A stretch of 64,000 nt of DNA from Thermaurantimonas sp046299575 (GTDB taxonomy: Bacteria > Bacteroidota > Bacteroidia > Flavobacteriales > Schleiferiaceae). Each line of letters starts with the position of its first letter. Position 1 is the first letter of the stretch. Shown piece after piece: positions 43,891 through 54,100 of the stretch. A model generated the notes under the pieces. The model had not been told where the DNA came from. It was given only the letters and a program-made list of their open reading frames with translations, and ran no database searches. The position numbers and the translations under genes are program-made. The stretch covers positions 434,001 to 498,000 of the forward strand of contig NZ_JBKBHX010000001.1 in NCBI RefSeq assembly GCF_046299575.1, read 5' to 3'.

Positions 43891-43898
43891 TACCTTTG
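43891..43898 (+). promoter_or_regulatory. -7 promoter box of metG
   Basis: TACCTTTG matches TAnnTTTG and lies 25 bp before the TTG start at 43924. It limits the start codon to positions after about 43904, supporting TTG. Confidence 0.55.
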
Positions 43899-43923
43899 CA
43901 ACTTCTTAAAGCCATTAATAACC

Positions 43924-45966
43924 TTGAAACAAACAAAACGCTATCTCGTCACTGCTGCACTTCCTTATGCCAACGGCCCTGTGCATATAGGCCATCTGGC
44001 AGGGTGCTATTTGCCGGCTGATATTTATGTACGCTACCTGCGCCTGGCGGGCGAAGAAGTAAAATTCATCTGCGGCTCCGACGAACACGGAGTTCCTATC
44101 ACCATAAAAGCTCGCAAAGAAGGCATTACACCACAGGAAGTGGTCGATAAGTATCACGCTCTCATGAAAAATGCCTTTGCCGATTTTGGTATTTCCTTCG
44201 ATATTTATTCACGTACTTCCTCTCCACATCACTACGCTACAGCCTCCGAATTTTTTAAAACGCTTTACGACAAAGGCGTTTTTATTGAAGAGGAAACTGA
44301 GCAGTACTACGACGAGCAAACAGGTCAGTTTCTTGCTGATCGCTACATAATAGGCACCTGTCCTAAATGTGGATTTGCCAATGCCTACGGCGACCAGTGT
44401 GAGAACTGTGGATCATCGCTCAATCCTACAGATCTGATTAAGCCGCGCTCAGCTTTATCAGGCGCTGAGCCTGTACTGCGCAAAACAAAAAACTGGTATC
44501 TGCCTCTCGACAAATATCAGTCTGCCATCGAGGCATATACAGAATCACTCAGAGACGTCCTCAAACCAAATGTGTACGGCCAGGTAAAATCGTGGCTTCA
44601 GCAAGGCCTTGCTCCAAGAGCCATGACCCGCGATCTCGAATGGGGTGTGCCTGTGCCTGTAGAAGGGGCTAAAGGCAAAGTGCTCTACGTGTGGTTTGAT
44701 GCACCTATTGGCTACATATCTGCCACCAAGGAACTCTTGCCGGACACCTGGCAAACCTACTGGCAAAGCGATGAAACTGCACTAATCCACTTCATTGGCA
44801 AAGACAACATCGTATTTCATTGCATCATCTTTCCTGCAATGCTCATGGCCCACGGCGGATATGTTTTACCTGCTAACGTCCCGGCCAATGAGTTTCTCAA
44901 TCTCGAAGGTGATAAAATCTCCACCTCGCGCAACTGGGCCATCTGGTTGCACGAGTACTTAGCCGAAATGCCCGACCGCGAAAGCGAACTGCGCTATGTG
45001 CTCACCTCTATCGCCCCTGAAACCTCCGACTCTGAATTCACTTGGCGAGACTACCAGGCGCGCATCAACAACGAGCTGGTAGCTATACCTGGCAACTTAG
45101 CAAACCGCATCTTAACACTCATTCAGAAGTACTTCAACGGCAAACTACCTAGCGAAGTCAGTGGTTTTTCAGATGCTCCTGTACTCGAAAAAGCTACAGA
45201 AGAAGCTTATGCCACCATCGACGAAGCCATACGCCACTTCAAGTTCAGAAATGCCCTTCAGGCCTGGATGGATCTGGCACGCGCAGGCAATAAATACTTA
45301 ACCGATTCTGAACCCTGGAAATTACACAAATCTAAGCCCGAAGAAACCTTAAAAATTCTCAACAATGGTCTTTTTCTACTTGGCCATCTGGCAAAACTCA
45401 TGATGCCCTTTATGCCTAAATCGGCCAATAAACTCCTTTACATGCTGGGCAATAAAAAGATTACAAATCTTAAAGACAGCATCCACTGGCAAGCCGGTGA
45501 ACAACTGCCCAGACCCGATTTGCTTTTCCGAAAAATGGAAGACACCGAACTCGAACCTCAAATCCAAAAACTCGCAGCCATTCGCCAGCAATCAGCCCAG
45601 CAAACTCTGCTTAATAATACCACAGCCGCTCCTATGAAAGATACCATTACCTTCGACGACTTTCAAAAACTTGACCTTCGCATAGCCACAGTAATAGCTG
45701 CTGAGCGCGTGCCAAATGCAGACAAGCTGCTTCAACTGACCCTTGATACCGGGATTGATCGTCGCACAGTGGTATCGGGCGTAGCTAAGCATTACAATCC
45801 AGAAGATTTAATTGGTAAACAAATATTGCTGTTAGCCAATTTGGCTCCGCGAAAAATCCGTGGAGTGGAAAGCCATGGAATGATCCTATTCGCAGAAAAC
45901 AGCGACGGTAGTTTGGTAACCATGGAGCCATCTAAACCGGTAGAAAACGGCAGCTCAGTAGCGTAG
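43924..45966 (+). CDS. metG: Methionyl-tRNA synthetase
   Basis: A 680-residue class I synthetase. HIGH motif in NGPVHIGHLAG (~20), zinc knuckle CPKCGFANAYGDQCENCG (~146-163), KMSKS position occupied by KISTS (~330), anticodon-binding helices (about 400-540) and a C-terminal EMAP-like tRNA-binding dimerisation domain (about 570-680, DDFQKLDLRIATVIAAERVP). The start is TTG at 43924: no ATG exists upstream in frame after the promoter box, and the catalytic fold begins immediately (RYLVTAALPYANG). A 12-bp stem at the stop codon probably ends transcription. Confidence 0.96.
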   Translation: MKQTKRYLVTAALPYANGPVHIGHLAGCYLPADIYVRYLRLAGEEVKFICGSDEHGVPITIKARKEGITPQEVVDKYHALMKNAFADFGISFDIYSRTSSPHHYATASEFFKTLYDKGVFIEEETEQYYDEQTGQFLADRYIIGTCPKCGFANAYGDQCENCGSSLNPTDLIKPRSALSGAEPVLRKTKNWYLPLDKYQSAIEAYTESLRDVLKPNVYGQVKSWLQQGLAPRAMTRDLEWGVPVPVEGAKGKVLYVWFDAPIGYISATKELLPDTWQTYWQSDETALIHFIGKDNIVFHCIIFPAMLMAHGGYVLPANVPANEFLNLEGDKISTSRNWAIWLHEYLAEMPDRESELRYVLTSIAPETSDSEFTWRDYQARINNELVAIPGNLANRILTLIQKYFNGKLPSEVSGFSDAPVLEKATEEAYATIDEAIRHFKFRNALQAWMDLARAGNKYLTDSEPWKLHKSKPEETLKILNNGLFLLGHLAKLMMPFMPKSANKLLYMLGNKKITNLKDSIHWQAGEQLPRPDLLFRKMEDTELEPQIQKLAAIRQQSAQQTLLNNTTAAPMKDTITFDDFQKLDLRIATVIAAERVPNADKLLQLTLDTGIDRRTVVSGVAKHYNPEDLIGKQILLLANLAPRKIRGVESHGMILFAENSDGSLVTMEPSKPVENGSSVA

Positions 45967-45979
45967 TGCTACTGAGCTG
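45951..45979. terminator. Hairpin spanning the metG stop codon (convergent with lon)
   Basis: CAGCTCAGTAGC (45951-45962) and GCTACTGAGCTG (45968-45979) are a perfect 12-bp stem around GTAGT; the metG TAG stop (45964-45966) lies in the loop. The plus-strand tail CCTTTCTT is only weakly T-rich. It separates the convergent metG and lon genes by serving either direction. Confidence 0.65.
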
Positions 45980-45994
45980 ATGCCTTTCTTAAGC

Positions 45995-48478
45995 TTAAAC
46001 TTTCACTTCCGATTCCATTACTTCGGAGAAATCAATAGGCTCATCTACGTACTCATCTGTCAGTGCTATCGAGAGCACTTCTGCCATGGTAGTTACGTAG
46101 TGAAAAGTAAGACCTTGGATGTATTCATCTTCGATTTCGTTGATGTCCTTCTGATTGTCTTTACAAAGAATGACATCGCTGATGCCCGAGCGCTTGGCTG
46201 CCAGAATCTTCTCTTTTATACCGCCCACGGGCAAAACTTTTCCTCTTAAGGTGATTTCGCCTGTCATAGCGAGCTTTTTGCGCACCTTGCGCTGGGTAAG
46301 CAGCGATGTAAGCGCTGTAAGCATCGTCACACCGGCCGATGGGCCGTCTTTTGGAGTAGCTCCCTCAGGCACATGGATGTGAATGTCGTATTTTGAGAAG
46401 ATTCGATAATCGATGCCATATTTTCGAGCATTGGCCTTAATCCACGCCAGTGCAATTGTGGCTGACTCCTTCATCACCTCGCCCAAATTACCGGTTACTG
46501 TTAATTTTCCGGAACCAGGATAGATGGTCGACTCGATGAAGAGGATGTCACCACCCACCGGTGTCCAAGCCAGCCCGGTAACCACGCCGGCTACGCTGTT
46601 GTCTTCAGCCATATCGCGGTCATAGCGCGTTGGGCCTAAAATTTCTTGAACAGTTTCCCAACTCATGCGCACGTCGTAGGGCTGTTGATCGGCTTTTTTA
46701 CGCGCCACATTGCGCACAATTTTGGCAATGGTTTTTTCCAAATTGCGTACACCTGATTCGCGGGTGTACGAGTCGATGATTTTTTCAATTACCTGTTTTG
46801 AAAGTTTCAGGTCGTTTTTCTCAAGTCCGTGTTCTTTTAGTTGTTTGGGAATGAGGTGTCGATGAGCTATTTCGTATTTCTCTTCGAGGGTATATCCATT
46901 CAGCTCTATGATCTCCATACGATCGCGCAAGGCTGGCTGAATGGTCGAGAGATCGTTAGCCGTGGCTATGAAGAGTACTTTCGACAAGTCATAGCCCAGC
47001 TCGAGGTAATTGTCGTAGAATTCTTTATTCTGTTCGGGGTCAAGTACCTCGAGCATAGCCGATGATGGGTCGCCCTGCATGCCGAAAGAGAGCTTATCAA
47101 TCTCATCGAGCACAAAGACAGGATTGTCATACCCGGCTTTTTTTAAGTTTTGGATAATGCGGCCAGGCATGGCTCCGATATACGTTTTGCGATGCCCTCT
47201 GATTTCTGCCTCATCTCGCAATCCACCCAATGAAATTCGGCTGTATTTACGCCCAAGAGCCTCAGCTATGCTTCGGCCAAGGGAGGTTTTACCTACACCT
47301 GGAGGCCCGTAGAAGCAAAGGATTGGCGCTTTCAAGTCACCTTTAAGCTTTAGTACAGCTAAGTATTCAATGATTCTGTCTTTTACCTTATTCAGGCCAT
47401 AGTGGTCGCGATCCAGAATTCTTCTCGCTCTTTTTAGGTCGAAGTTGTCTTTCGACACTTCACCCCAGGGCAAATCGAGCAGGAGCTCGATGTAGTTGCG
47501 CTGCACGCTGTATTCAGGCATTTGCGGATTGGCGCGTTGTAGCTTGGTAAGCTCTTTTTCAAAGTGTTTAGCTACTTCTTCAGTCCATTTCTTTTTTTGA
47601 GCGCGAGCTTTAAATTCTTCTATTTCTTTTTCAGAGGTCACTCCGCCGAGCTCTTCCTGTATGGTCTTCATCTGTTGGTAGAGGAAGTACTCGCGCTGCT
47701 GCTGGTCGAATTCGGTTTTAACCTTGTTTTGGATCTGATTCTTCATCTCCAGCATCTGCTGCTCGTTGATCAGATGCTTCAACACGATGTTGGCCCGCTT
47801 TGAAAGGTCCACTTCTTCAAGGATGTCCTGCTTTTGAGCAGCATCGATGTTGAGGTTTGAAGAGATGAAGTTTACCAAAAACGTTTCGCTTTCAATGTTT
47901 TTTACAGCAAAAGCAGCCTCAGAAGGCAGGTTGGGCGACTCCTGAATAATTTTAATGGCTGTTTCCTTTATGCTGTCGATCAAGGCTCTAAAGCGCTGAG
48001 TAGTCTTTTTGGGCAGCACCTCTTCTTTAGCGATTACGCGGGCTTTCAGGTAAGGTTCAGTTTCAAGCCATTCGCTTACCTCAAAGCGCTTTTTACCTTG
48101 AATGATGATGGTGATGTTACCATCCGGCATTTTAAACATTCTAATGATGCGAGCCACAGTACCCACCTTGTACAAGTCATTGGGTTTTGGGTCTTCAATG
48201 TGGCTATCTTTTTGGGCAATTACGCCTATGGTTTTAGAGCCGTTGTAGGCATCGTTTATAAGACGTATAGATTTATCTCTACCGGCTGTAATCGGAATAA
48301 CAACGCCGGGAAATAGTACCGTATTTCGAAGCGGTAAAATTGGCAGGTCTTCAGGCACCTGTTCAGCTGATAACTCTTGCTCGTCTTCAGGAGTCATCAG
48401 TGGGATGAATTCTGCCTCATCTCCCCCAAACGAGCTAAGGTTCAAGGGATTATCAAATCTAAAATCTTCTACAAACAT
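45995..48478 (-). CDS. lon: ATP-dependent Lon protease
   Basis: An 827-residue LonA. N-terminal substrate-binding domain (about 45-240, LPILPLRNTVLFPG), coiled linker, AAA domain with Walker A GPPGVGKTSLG (~390) and FVLDEIDKL (Walker B), and a C-terminal protease domain with the Ser-Lys dyad: Ser ~713 in DGPSAGVTM and Lys ~755 in GGIKEKILAAKRSG. It degrades misfolded and regulatory proteins in the cytoplasm. No TAnnTTTG box is visible in the 56-bp gap to the upstream nucleotidyltransferase gene, so co-transcription is possible. Confidence 0.97.
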   Translation of the reverse strand: MFVEDFRFDNPLNLSSFGGDEAEFIPLMTPEDEQELSAEQVPEDLPILPLRNTVLFPGVVIPITAGRDKSIRLINDAYNGSKTIGVIAQKDSHIEDPKPNDLYKVGTVARIIRMFKMPDGNITIIIQGKKRFEVSEWLETEPYLKARVIAKEEVLPKKTTQRFRALIDSIKETAIKIIQESPNLPSEAAFAVKNIESETFLVNFISSNLNIDAAQKQDILEEVDLSKRANIVLKHLINEQQMLEMKNQIQNKVKTEFDQQQREYFLYQQMKTIQEELGGVTSEKEIEEFKARAQKKKWTEEVAKHFEKELTKLQRANPQMPEYSVQRNYIELLLDLPWGEVSKDNFDLKRARRILDRDHYGLNKVKDRIIEYLAVLKLKGDLKAPILCFYGPPGVGKTSLGRSIAEALGRKYSRISLGGLRDEAEIRGHRKTYIGAMPGRIIQNLKKAGYDNPVFVLDEIDKLSFGMQGDPSSAMLEVLDPEQNKEFYDNYLELGYDLSKVLFIATANDLSTIQPALRDRMEIIELNGYTLEEKYEIAHRHLIPKQLKEHGLEKNDLKLSKQVIEKIIDSYTRESGVRNLEKTIAKIVRNVARKKADQQPYDVRMSWETVQEILGPTRYDRDMAEDNSVAGVVTGLAWTPVGGDILFIESTIYPGSGKLTVTGNLGEVMKESATIALAWIKANARKYGIDYRIFSKYDIHIHVPEGATPKDGPSAGVTMLTALTSLLTQRKVRKKLAMTGEITLRGKVLPVGGIKEKILAAKRSGISDVILCKDNQKDINEIEDEYIQGLTFHYVTTMAEVLSIALTDEYVDEPIDFSEVMESEVKV

Positions 48479-48534
48479 GCCTGTCAGCTTCAGTGCGTTT
48501 TAAGGGGTATTAAGAGGGCAAGAAATACGCCAAA

Positions 48535-49704
48535 TTACCTGTATTCCTTAGTGAGCTCGTAAACACGTGTCAAAATGTCGGTCTCTATTCCATCGAGTTC
48601 TTTTTTGCGCCGGGCCATCACCCTCGAAGCAGTTTCAAGAGCTTTTTCCAGCTTATATTCGGTCATTCCCTGTGCCCCGCCCCATGAAAAGGAAGGAATG
48701 AAATTTCTTGGAAATCCTGAACCAAAAATGTTAGCACTCACCCCTACCACTGTGCCGGTATTAAACATGGTATTGATACCGCATTTGGAATGATCACCCA
48801 TAAAAAGGCCGCAAAACTGTAGGCCAGTGCGCTCAAAACTTCCAAGAGCGTAGTTCCATAGCTTTACTTCGTCGTAGTTGTTTTTCAAATTGCTATTGTT
48901 GGTATCGGCGCCTATGTTGCACCACTCGCCTAAAACACTGTTACCTAAAAAGCCTTCGTGTCCTTTGTTAGAATATCCAAAAAGTACCGAATTATTGACT
49001 TCTCCTCCCACCTTGCAGTAGGGTCCTAATGTTGTAGGTCCATAAATTTTGGCGCCCATGTTCAGTTGTGAGTGCTCACCCATTGCGAGAGCACCTCGCA
49101 CGAGCACGCCCTCCATTACAGTTACATCTTTGCCTAAATAGATCGGCCCTGTGGTGGTATTAAATACCGCGCACTCAGCCCATACACCTTCTTCTACAAA
49201 GATTTTATCCCCTATAATTTTGTTGGTACTACTTAGTCCTGCAGAAGTTCGTCCGCGCGTCAAGAGTTCGAAATCGTTGTTTAGTTCGGTTCCGTTAAAC
49301 TGGAAAATATGCCAAAGCCGGTTTATCTGTGTGAGAGAAACTTTGAATTCAAAGGTCTCTTTAACAGATTCTTCGAAATTGGATATGTTCTGATCAGCAG
49401 TGATGCAGCCAGCGACAAGACTTCCGTGTATGGTTATTCCCTGGCCGGGTTTGAGGTTTGAAAGTGCATCAACGAAGATATCTGTAGGGCATATGGATGC
49501 ATCTACTACTACATTTACATCCTTTATCACCATAGGATATTTCACGGATAGGTACTCTTGCGTGTACCAAGATACTTCCAGGCCACGCCTGGAATATTTT
49601 TCAGAAATGGTCAGTATGCCTATCCGAATTTCACTTACAGGTCTTGTAAATGTGAAGGGTTTGAGGTGTTCATAAGCATTGCCATCGCGTAAAATGATGT
49701 TCAT
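48535..49704 (-). CDS. GlmU-family putative sugar nucleotidyltransferase
   Basis: A 389-residue two-domain protein. The N-terminal half (FTFTRPVSEIRIGILTISEKY) is the divergent nucleotidyltransferase type seen in Bacteroidota; it lacks an obvious GxGTRM pyrophosphorylase loop. The C-terminal half (about 170-360) is a left-handed beta-helix of hexapeptide repeats (IYLGKDVTVMEGVLVRGALA, IYGPTTLGPYCKVGGEV), as in acyl/acetyltransferases such as GlmU. It may make a nucleotide sugar or only carry the acyltransferase function; substrate unknown. 268 bp of AT-rich sequence without a recognisable gene or box lie upstream (49705-49972). Confidence 0.82.
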   Translation of the reverse strand: MNIILRDGNAYEHLKPFTFTRPVSEIRIGILTISEKYSRRGLEVSWYTQEYLSVKYPMVIKDVNVVVDASICPTDIFVDALSNLKPGQGITIHGSLVAGCITADQNISNFEESVKETFEFKVSLTQINRLWHIFQFNGTELNNDFELLTRGRTSAGLSSTNKIIGDKIFVEEGVWAECAVFNTTTGPIYLGKDVTVMEGVLVRGALAMGEHSQLNMGAKIYGPTTLGPYCKVGGEVNNSVLFGYSNKGHEGFLGNSVLGEWCNIGADTNNSNLKNNYDEVKLWNYALGSFERTGLQFCGLFMGDHSKCGINTMFNTGTVVGVSANIFGSGFPRNFIPSFSWGGAQGMTEYKLEKALETASRVMARRKKELDGIETDILTRVYELTKEYR

Positions 49705-49972
49705 AGTACTGATATATTCAGATTTCGAGTCGGCAAAGAAAGAGCGGAAGTTTGTATTATATCACACATCTTGTTTGGTTAAAAGCCGACGGTTTATAAA
49801 TAAATGTTTGTGAATCTTGAACGTATTCCAGTATCCGAAAAAGTATAGCTTTTTATAAATTTATTTGATCACGAAGATGATTATTACATAACTGGATATA
49901 TACATTAAGATTAGAAAGAGTTTTAAAACCGATTGTTAAAAAAACAAAGACTTGTTGTATAGGCTTAATTGA

Positions 49973-51139
49973 TTATTTTTTTGATTTAAAATTGAATCCG
50001 AGTGAAAATCTGAGCGTATTTTCAAGTGGACTACGCACTATGGCTGATTGAGGAATCAAATAAGAAAAGTCAAAAGACAACATTGAATAGCGCAGTCCAA
50101 AGCCCACTGTGAAGTATTTACGACCACCCTTAGATTCGTGCTCAAACTGGTAACCGGCCCTCAGGGCAAATGTGTTGTCATACAGAAATTCAACTCCAGT
50201 GTTAATAAGAAACTCTCTTAGCTCTTCATTAAATCCTCCTGGTGCATCGTTGAATGACTGGAAAATGCCTCGAATTACGTTTACATCGTCGTCCTTGCCC
50301 GCAATTATGCTATCGTTCTGATCACGCTGAGGTGGAGTGGGCACCAGCAATTTGTTTAATTCTAAATGGAATCGCAGTTGATTGTATTGATCTAAACCCC
50401 ATAAAAATCCACCGCCTATTCGCAAATTGGTAGGTATAAAGTCAGCACGTCCTGTTTCTGTGTAGCGTATTTTATTCCCTATGTTTGAGATGTTGGCGCC
50501 TGCAGTAAAACGACCCGTTTGTCCGCCTTCCATTGGAAATTCATTTCCCATGTAATAAACAGCTATATCAGCCGCAAAGGCCTGACCCGGCTGAGTTTGA
50601 ATTCCATTTACTAGCTGTTGACCTTGTGTGAGATTTGAATATATGTAGCGGAGAGCTATTGCACCTGAGAGATTTTCACTGAACTTCAGCGAATATCCAG
50701 CATCAATTGCAAATTCATTAGGTTCTGCCAGAAAGAGGTTTTGATTATTTTCATCAGTAAACTGTATTTCTCCAAGCGTGAAGTATCTGAAACCCACACC
50801 GAATGCTTGATTATTGCTAAGCTTCTGATTGTATGTCACATAGGTCATATTAATATCTGGCACCAGGCGACTTAGTAGGGGATTGTACGAGATGCTTAGG
50901 ATTTGATCACCATCGTCGAGAAAGGCAAGCTTTGCTGGATTCCAATACATCGAAAATGCATCCACTGTAGTAGAAACACCCACATCGCCCATTGCACCAC
51001 TTCGCGAATCCGGTGAAATGGCTAAAAAAGGCACACTAGTAGTCACTACATTTCTGTCAAATCCTCTTGGTCTGGGCTGCTGAGCATTAACTGCTCCTGC
51101 GAATGAGAAAAATAAAACAAAGGCAAAAAAATGTTTCAT
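49973..51139 (-). CDS. porV: Type IX secretion outer-membrane protein PorV (LptO)
   Basis: A 388-residue outer-membrane barrel of the FadL-like PorV family. Signal peptide (1-19, ending GAVNAQ), then the family hallmark VTTSVPFLAISPDSRSGAMG and FSMYWNPAKLAF, and a C-terminal strand ending FSLGFNFKSKK. PorV shuttles cargo from the SprA translocon to the PorU sortase. It lies 27 bp after porU, the arrangement found in many Bacteroidota, and confirms that this organism has type IX secretion. Confidence 0.95.
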   Translation of the reverse strand: MKHFFAFVLFFSFAGAVNAQQPRPRGFDRNVVTTSVPFLAISPDSRSGAMGDVGVSTTVDAFSMYWNPAKLAFLDDGDQILSISYNPLLSRLVPDINMTYVTYNQKLSNNQAFGVGFRYFTLGEIQFTDENNQNLFLAEPNEFAIDAGYSLKFSENLSGAIALRYIYSNLTQGQQLVNGIQTQPGQAFAADIAVYYMGNEFPMEGGQTGRFTAGANISNIGNKIRYTETGRADFIPTNLRIGGGFLWGLDQYNQLRFHLELNKLLVPTPPQRDQNDSIIAGKDDDVNVIRGIFQSFNDAPGGFNEELREFLINTGVEFLYDNTFALRAGYQFEHESKGGRKYFTVGFGLRYSMLSFDFSYLIPQSAIVRSPLENTLRFSLGFNFKSKK

Positions 51140-51166
51140 TTTTAATTGATTGTTTCACAACTAATC

Positions 51167-54100
51167 TTAACGAAGAATTACAAGTTTTTCGTATTGCTCA
51201 GCTTTCGAATCATCAAGAGCTGAACGCACCTTGAGGCGGTAAATATAGACACCTTTGCCGATTTTATCCCCAAAATCATCTAGACCGTCCCAATATATAT
51301 CTGTAACCCGCGATCCAGGTGATTGAACAAACTGATGAATAGTTTTTACCAACCGACCCGTTACTGTAAATATTTGTATTGTTATTTCAAGGGGCTGATT
51401 TGGTCTGTTGTGTTCAAACTGAAATTTAGTTTGAGTAGTAAAAGGGTTTGGGTAATTCAACAAATGACGGATCACCAGATCGCTGCTGGATGTAACTATG
51501 AATTCGGTAAAGGCAGTATTAGGATTGTTGTAGGTATCCCATGCCCGCACGGCGAGTGTGTAATTTCCTTCTTTGAGATTGAAAAGAGGATATCTTACTA
51601 TTCCACTTTTAAAGGTATTTAAGTCAGCCTTGTAGTATTCGTTTAGAATTAAGGGTTGATCCTCCCGGTTGTTGAGTATTGCCACGATATCGCGACCAAT
51701 GCTGTTGCCCAAAGCGTTTATACCTGAAGAATCAGATAACTTAACAATCAAAAGAGGATTAGGTCCAGTGATTCCACCCATTACAAAGTTTTCATCGTTT
51801 AGGTAGATTGTTATTTGAGGCCCGACCCGATCTTCAGGAGCATTTTCATTTAACCCTCCAACAGTCACCTGATCGTTATATCCGATGGCCTCTACATCTT
51901 GATTAAAAGCATATAGGCTAAATCTGCCTTTTCCAAAGCTGAGATTGATATCTTTTGGTATAATAAATTCGGCGGTGTAAAGTCCGCCTGTTACAGAAGC
52001 CCTACCGCGGTAGATTAAGGCATTTTGGGTTTCGAATTCGAAGGGGAGCCCCGCACCATCGTTGAGCAAAGTCACTCGTTTCACAGGCTTATCAAATACG
52101 CGTATTTCAGATTCTCCTGTAAAATCAGAAATCAACTGATTATCTGGTTTAGTGACTTTCGCTTGAATTTTTACGCGATCTAAAGCTTTGAGCGTATCGG
52201 TAAATTGAGAAACTGAAATCGAGTTTATATGGGTAATTGTAGTATTGTTAACGGGTATCGGCAGTCGCAGGGCCGGATCGCCTATGTAAGAAAATCTCAG
52301 GCGATCGCTGCTACCGGTTCCATTTTTAGCGTATTTGGTTACAATTCCCAGTGGCAAATATCCACTTGCGTCTTTGGTAAAAATGGTATCGAAAATCAAC
52401 TCATTCAGCTGCATACCTGTGAAAGCTCCAACAGCCCGAGTAGTAGAAATAAGTGCTATGCCTGCACCTTTTGGATTGGTCAACACTTTCTCTCCGGCTG
52501 ATACTCGCCATACTTCGTCGAAACGGGTAAACTCGCAGGTGATTGTGACAAAGAGGGGCATGTTGTCCAAATTATTCCATGCCTCAATGTCTTCGATGCG
52601 CAGATACTGTTCATAGCCCCAGCCAACTTCACCTCCGTGGCCTATGTAATTGGTAATGAGGTTGCCGCGTTGTACACTTCTGAAAATATCTTCTCTGGCC
52701 TCGGGATAAAGCTGAGTACCACTTGTTGATACCTGTACATAGGCATCGGCATACACTTTCTGGTGATTAAAGAACGGATAACGTGCCTTTACGTCGCCGG
52801 ATATTTGTTCTGAGGCTTCCATAAAAGAGCGCTCCCAGGCAGCATCTACGTCGTCAGTGACCCAGAGTAGATTGCTTCGCCAACTGCCTTTTGCGCTTTG
52901 AGAGGTTTCGTAGTGAATTACTTTGTTAACGACTGCCATGGCTTCGGCTGGCGTACGTACAGTAAATCGGCCGATGGCTATGTCTAAATCACCAGCCATC
53001 AGATTGCCCCCTTCGCCGGCATCGAGCTGCGCATAAAAATCGTCTGTAACAAAAGAGGTATAAAGATTAAAAGAAGGAACGGATTGATATGCCGGAACAA
53101 AATTGGTGTTACCTATTAGTACGTCTCTGTAGTCATAAGAGGCCGTACCCATTAGAGCTACATATTTCAATCCCTGACCTGCAGGAGCTTTGAGGTACTG
53201 ATGTCTTAAAAAGTCGCGTATGGCTGCAATGTCCTGAATGCCTGAGCTGTACTCGTTGTAAATCTGCTCAGTGGTGACTACAAGTGTTTTATATCCATTC
53301 TTTTGGGCGCGGTATTCAGCTAATTTGTTTGATGCCGCTAAAAATGAAGGATGTGTAACGATAATGTAGTCAGCTGGTTGCTCGGCGTGTAAGTTCTGAT
53401 TAGGCACCTGACCAATGAAGGTGGGTGTAGGAAAATTAGAACCTGAAATTGCAACAAATTCTCTAAGCGTATCGGTATGTTGCAGCGATTGCCAGACATT
53501 TCCCGAAAGTGTACCAGTCAATGCATGGTAATTAGCTGGATGAGATACATCCCAAACCATCAGGCCAGGTGTAGCATTTTGAATCTGAAAGCGCGTGACG
53601 TAGCCTGATCCCACTGTTCTTAGATCTCTGAATATCAATTGATTGCCAGGCATTGAAAGCTGACGTCGACCGGCAATCCGTATCCAATCGAGCCAGGCTG
53701 TTGCCCCAGGGTTAGCAGAGTTGTTGAATACCAAATTGATGGATATGGCACCATTGCCCGGATTCAGGTTGCCAGATTGTATTACTGCAGTGTATCTATC
53801 CGAAAAATCCCCCTGAGCAACTGCCGGAAAATTGAGCTGCACAATCGGGGTTGTACCACTGCGCGCTTCCATAAAAGTACCAGAGATAGTCGAGCGCGCT
53901 ATAGCTCTTACAGTAAGTGTATAAGGCTCACCTGGTACAGGGTTCGGAAAATTAAAGGAATATAAATACGACAATCTGAAGTCAAACACATCACCAAACC
54001 ACTGACGACCAGTGCGAAGCAGATTAAACTTGCTTTCTTCTACAAAAGCGTAATCGTCAAACGACGTGCACAGATGTGTTTGGGTACCTGTAGCTTCCGG

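Noticed and set aside
49705..49972. Possible small gene or RNA in the 268-bp gap upstream of the GlmU-like gene
   Set aside because: No open frame with start context, no stable hairpin and no promoter box seen.
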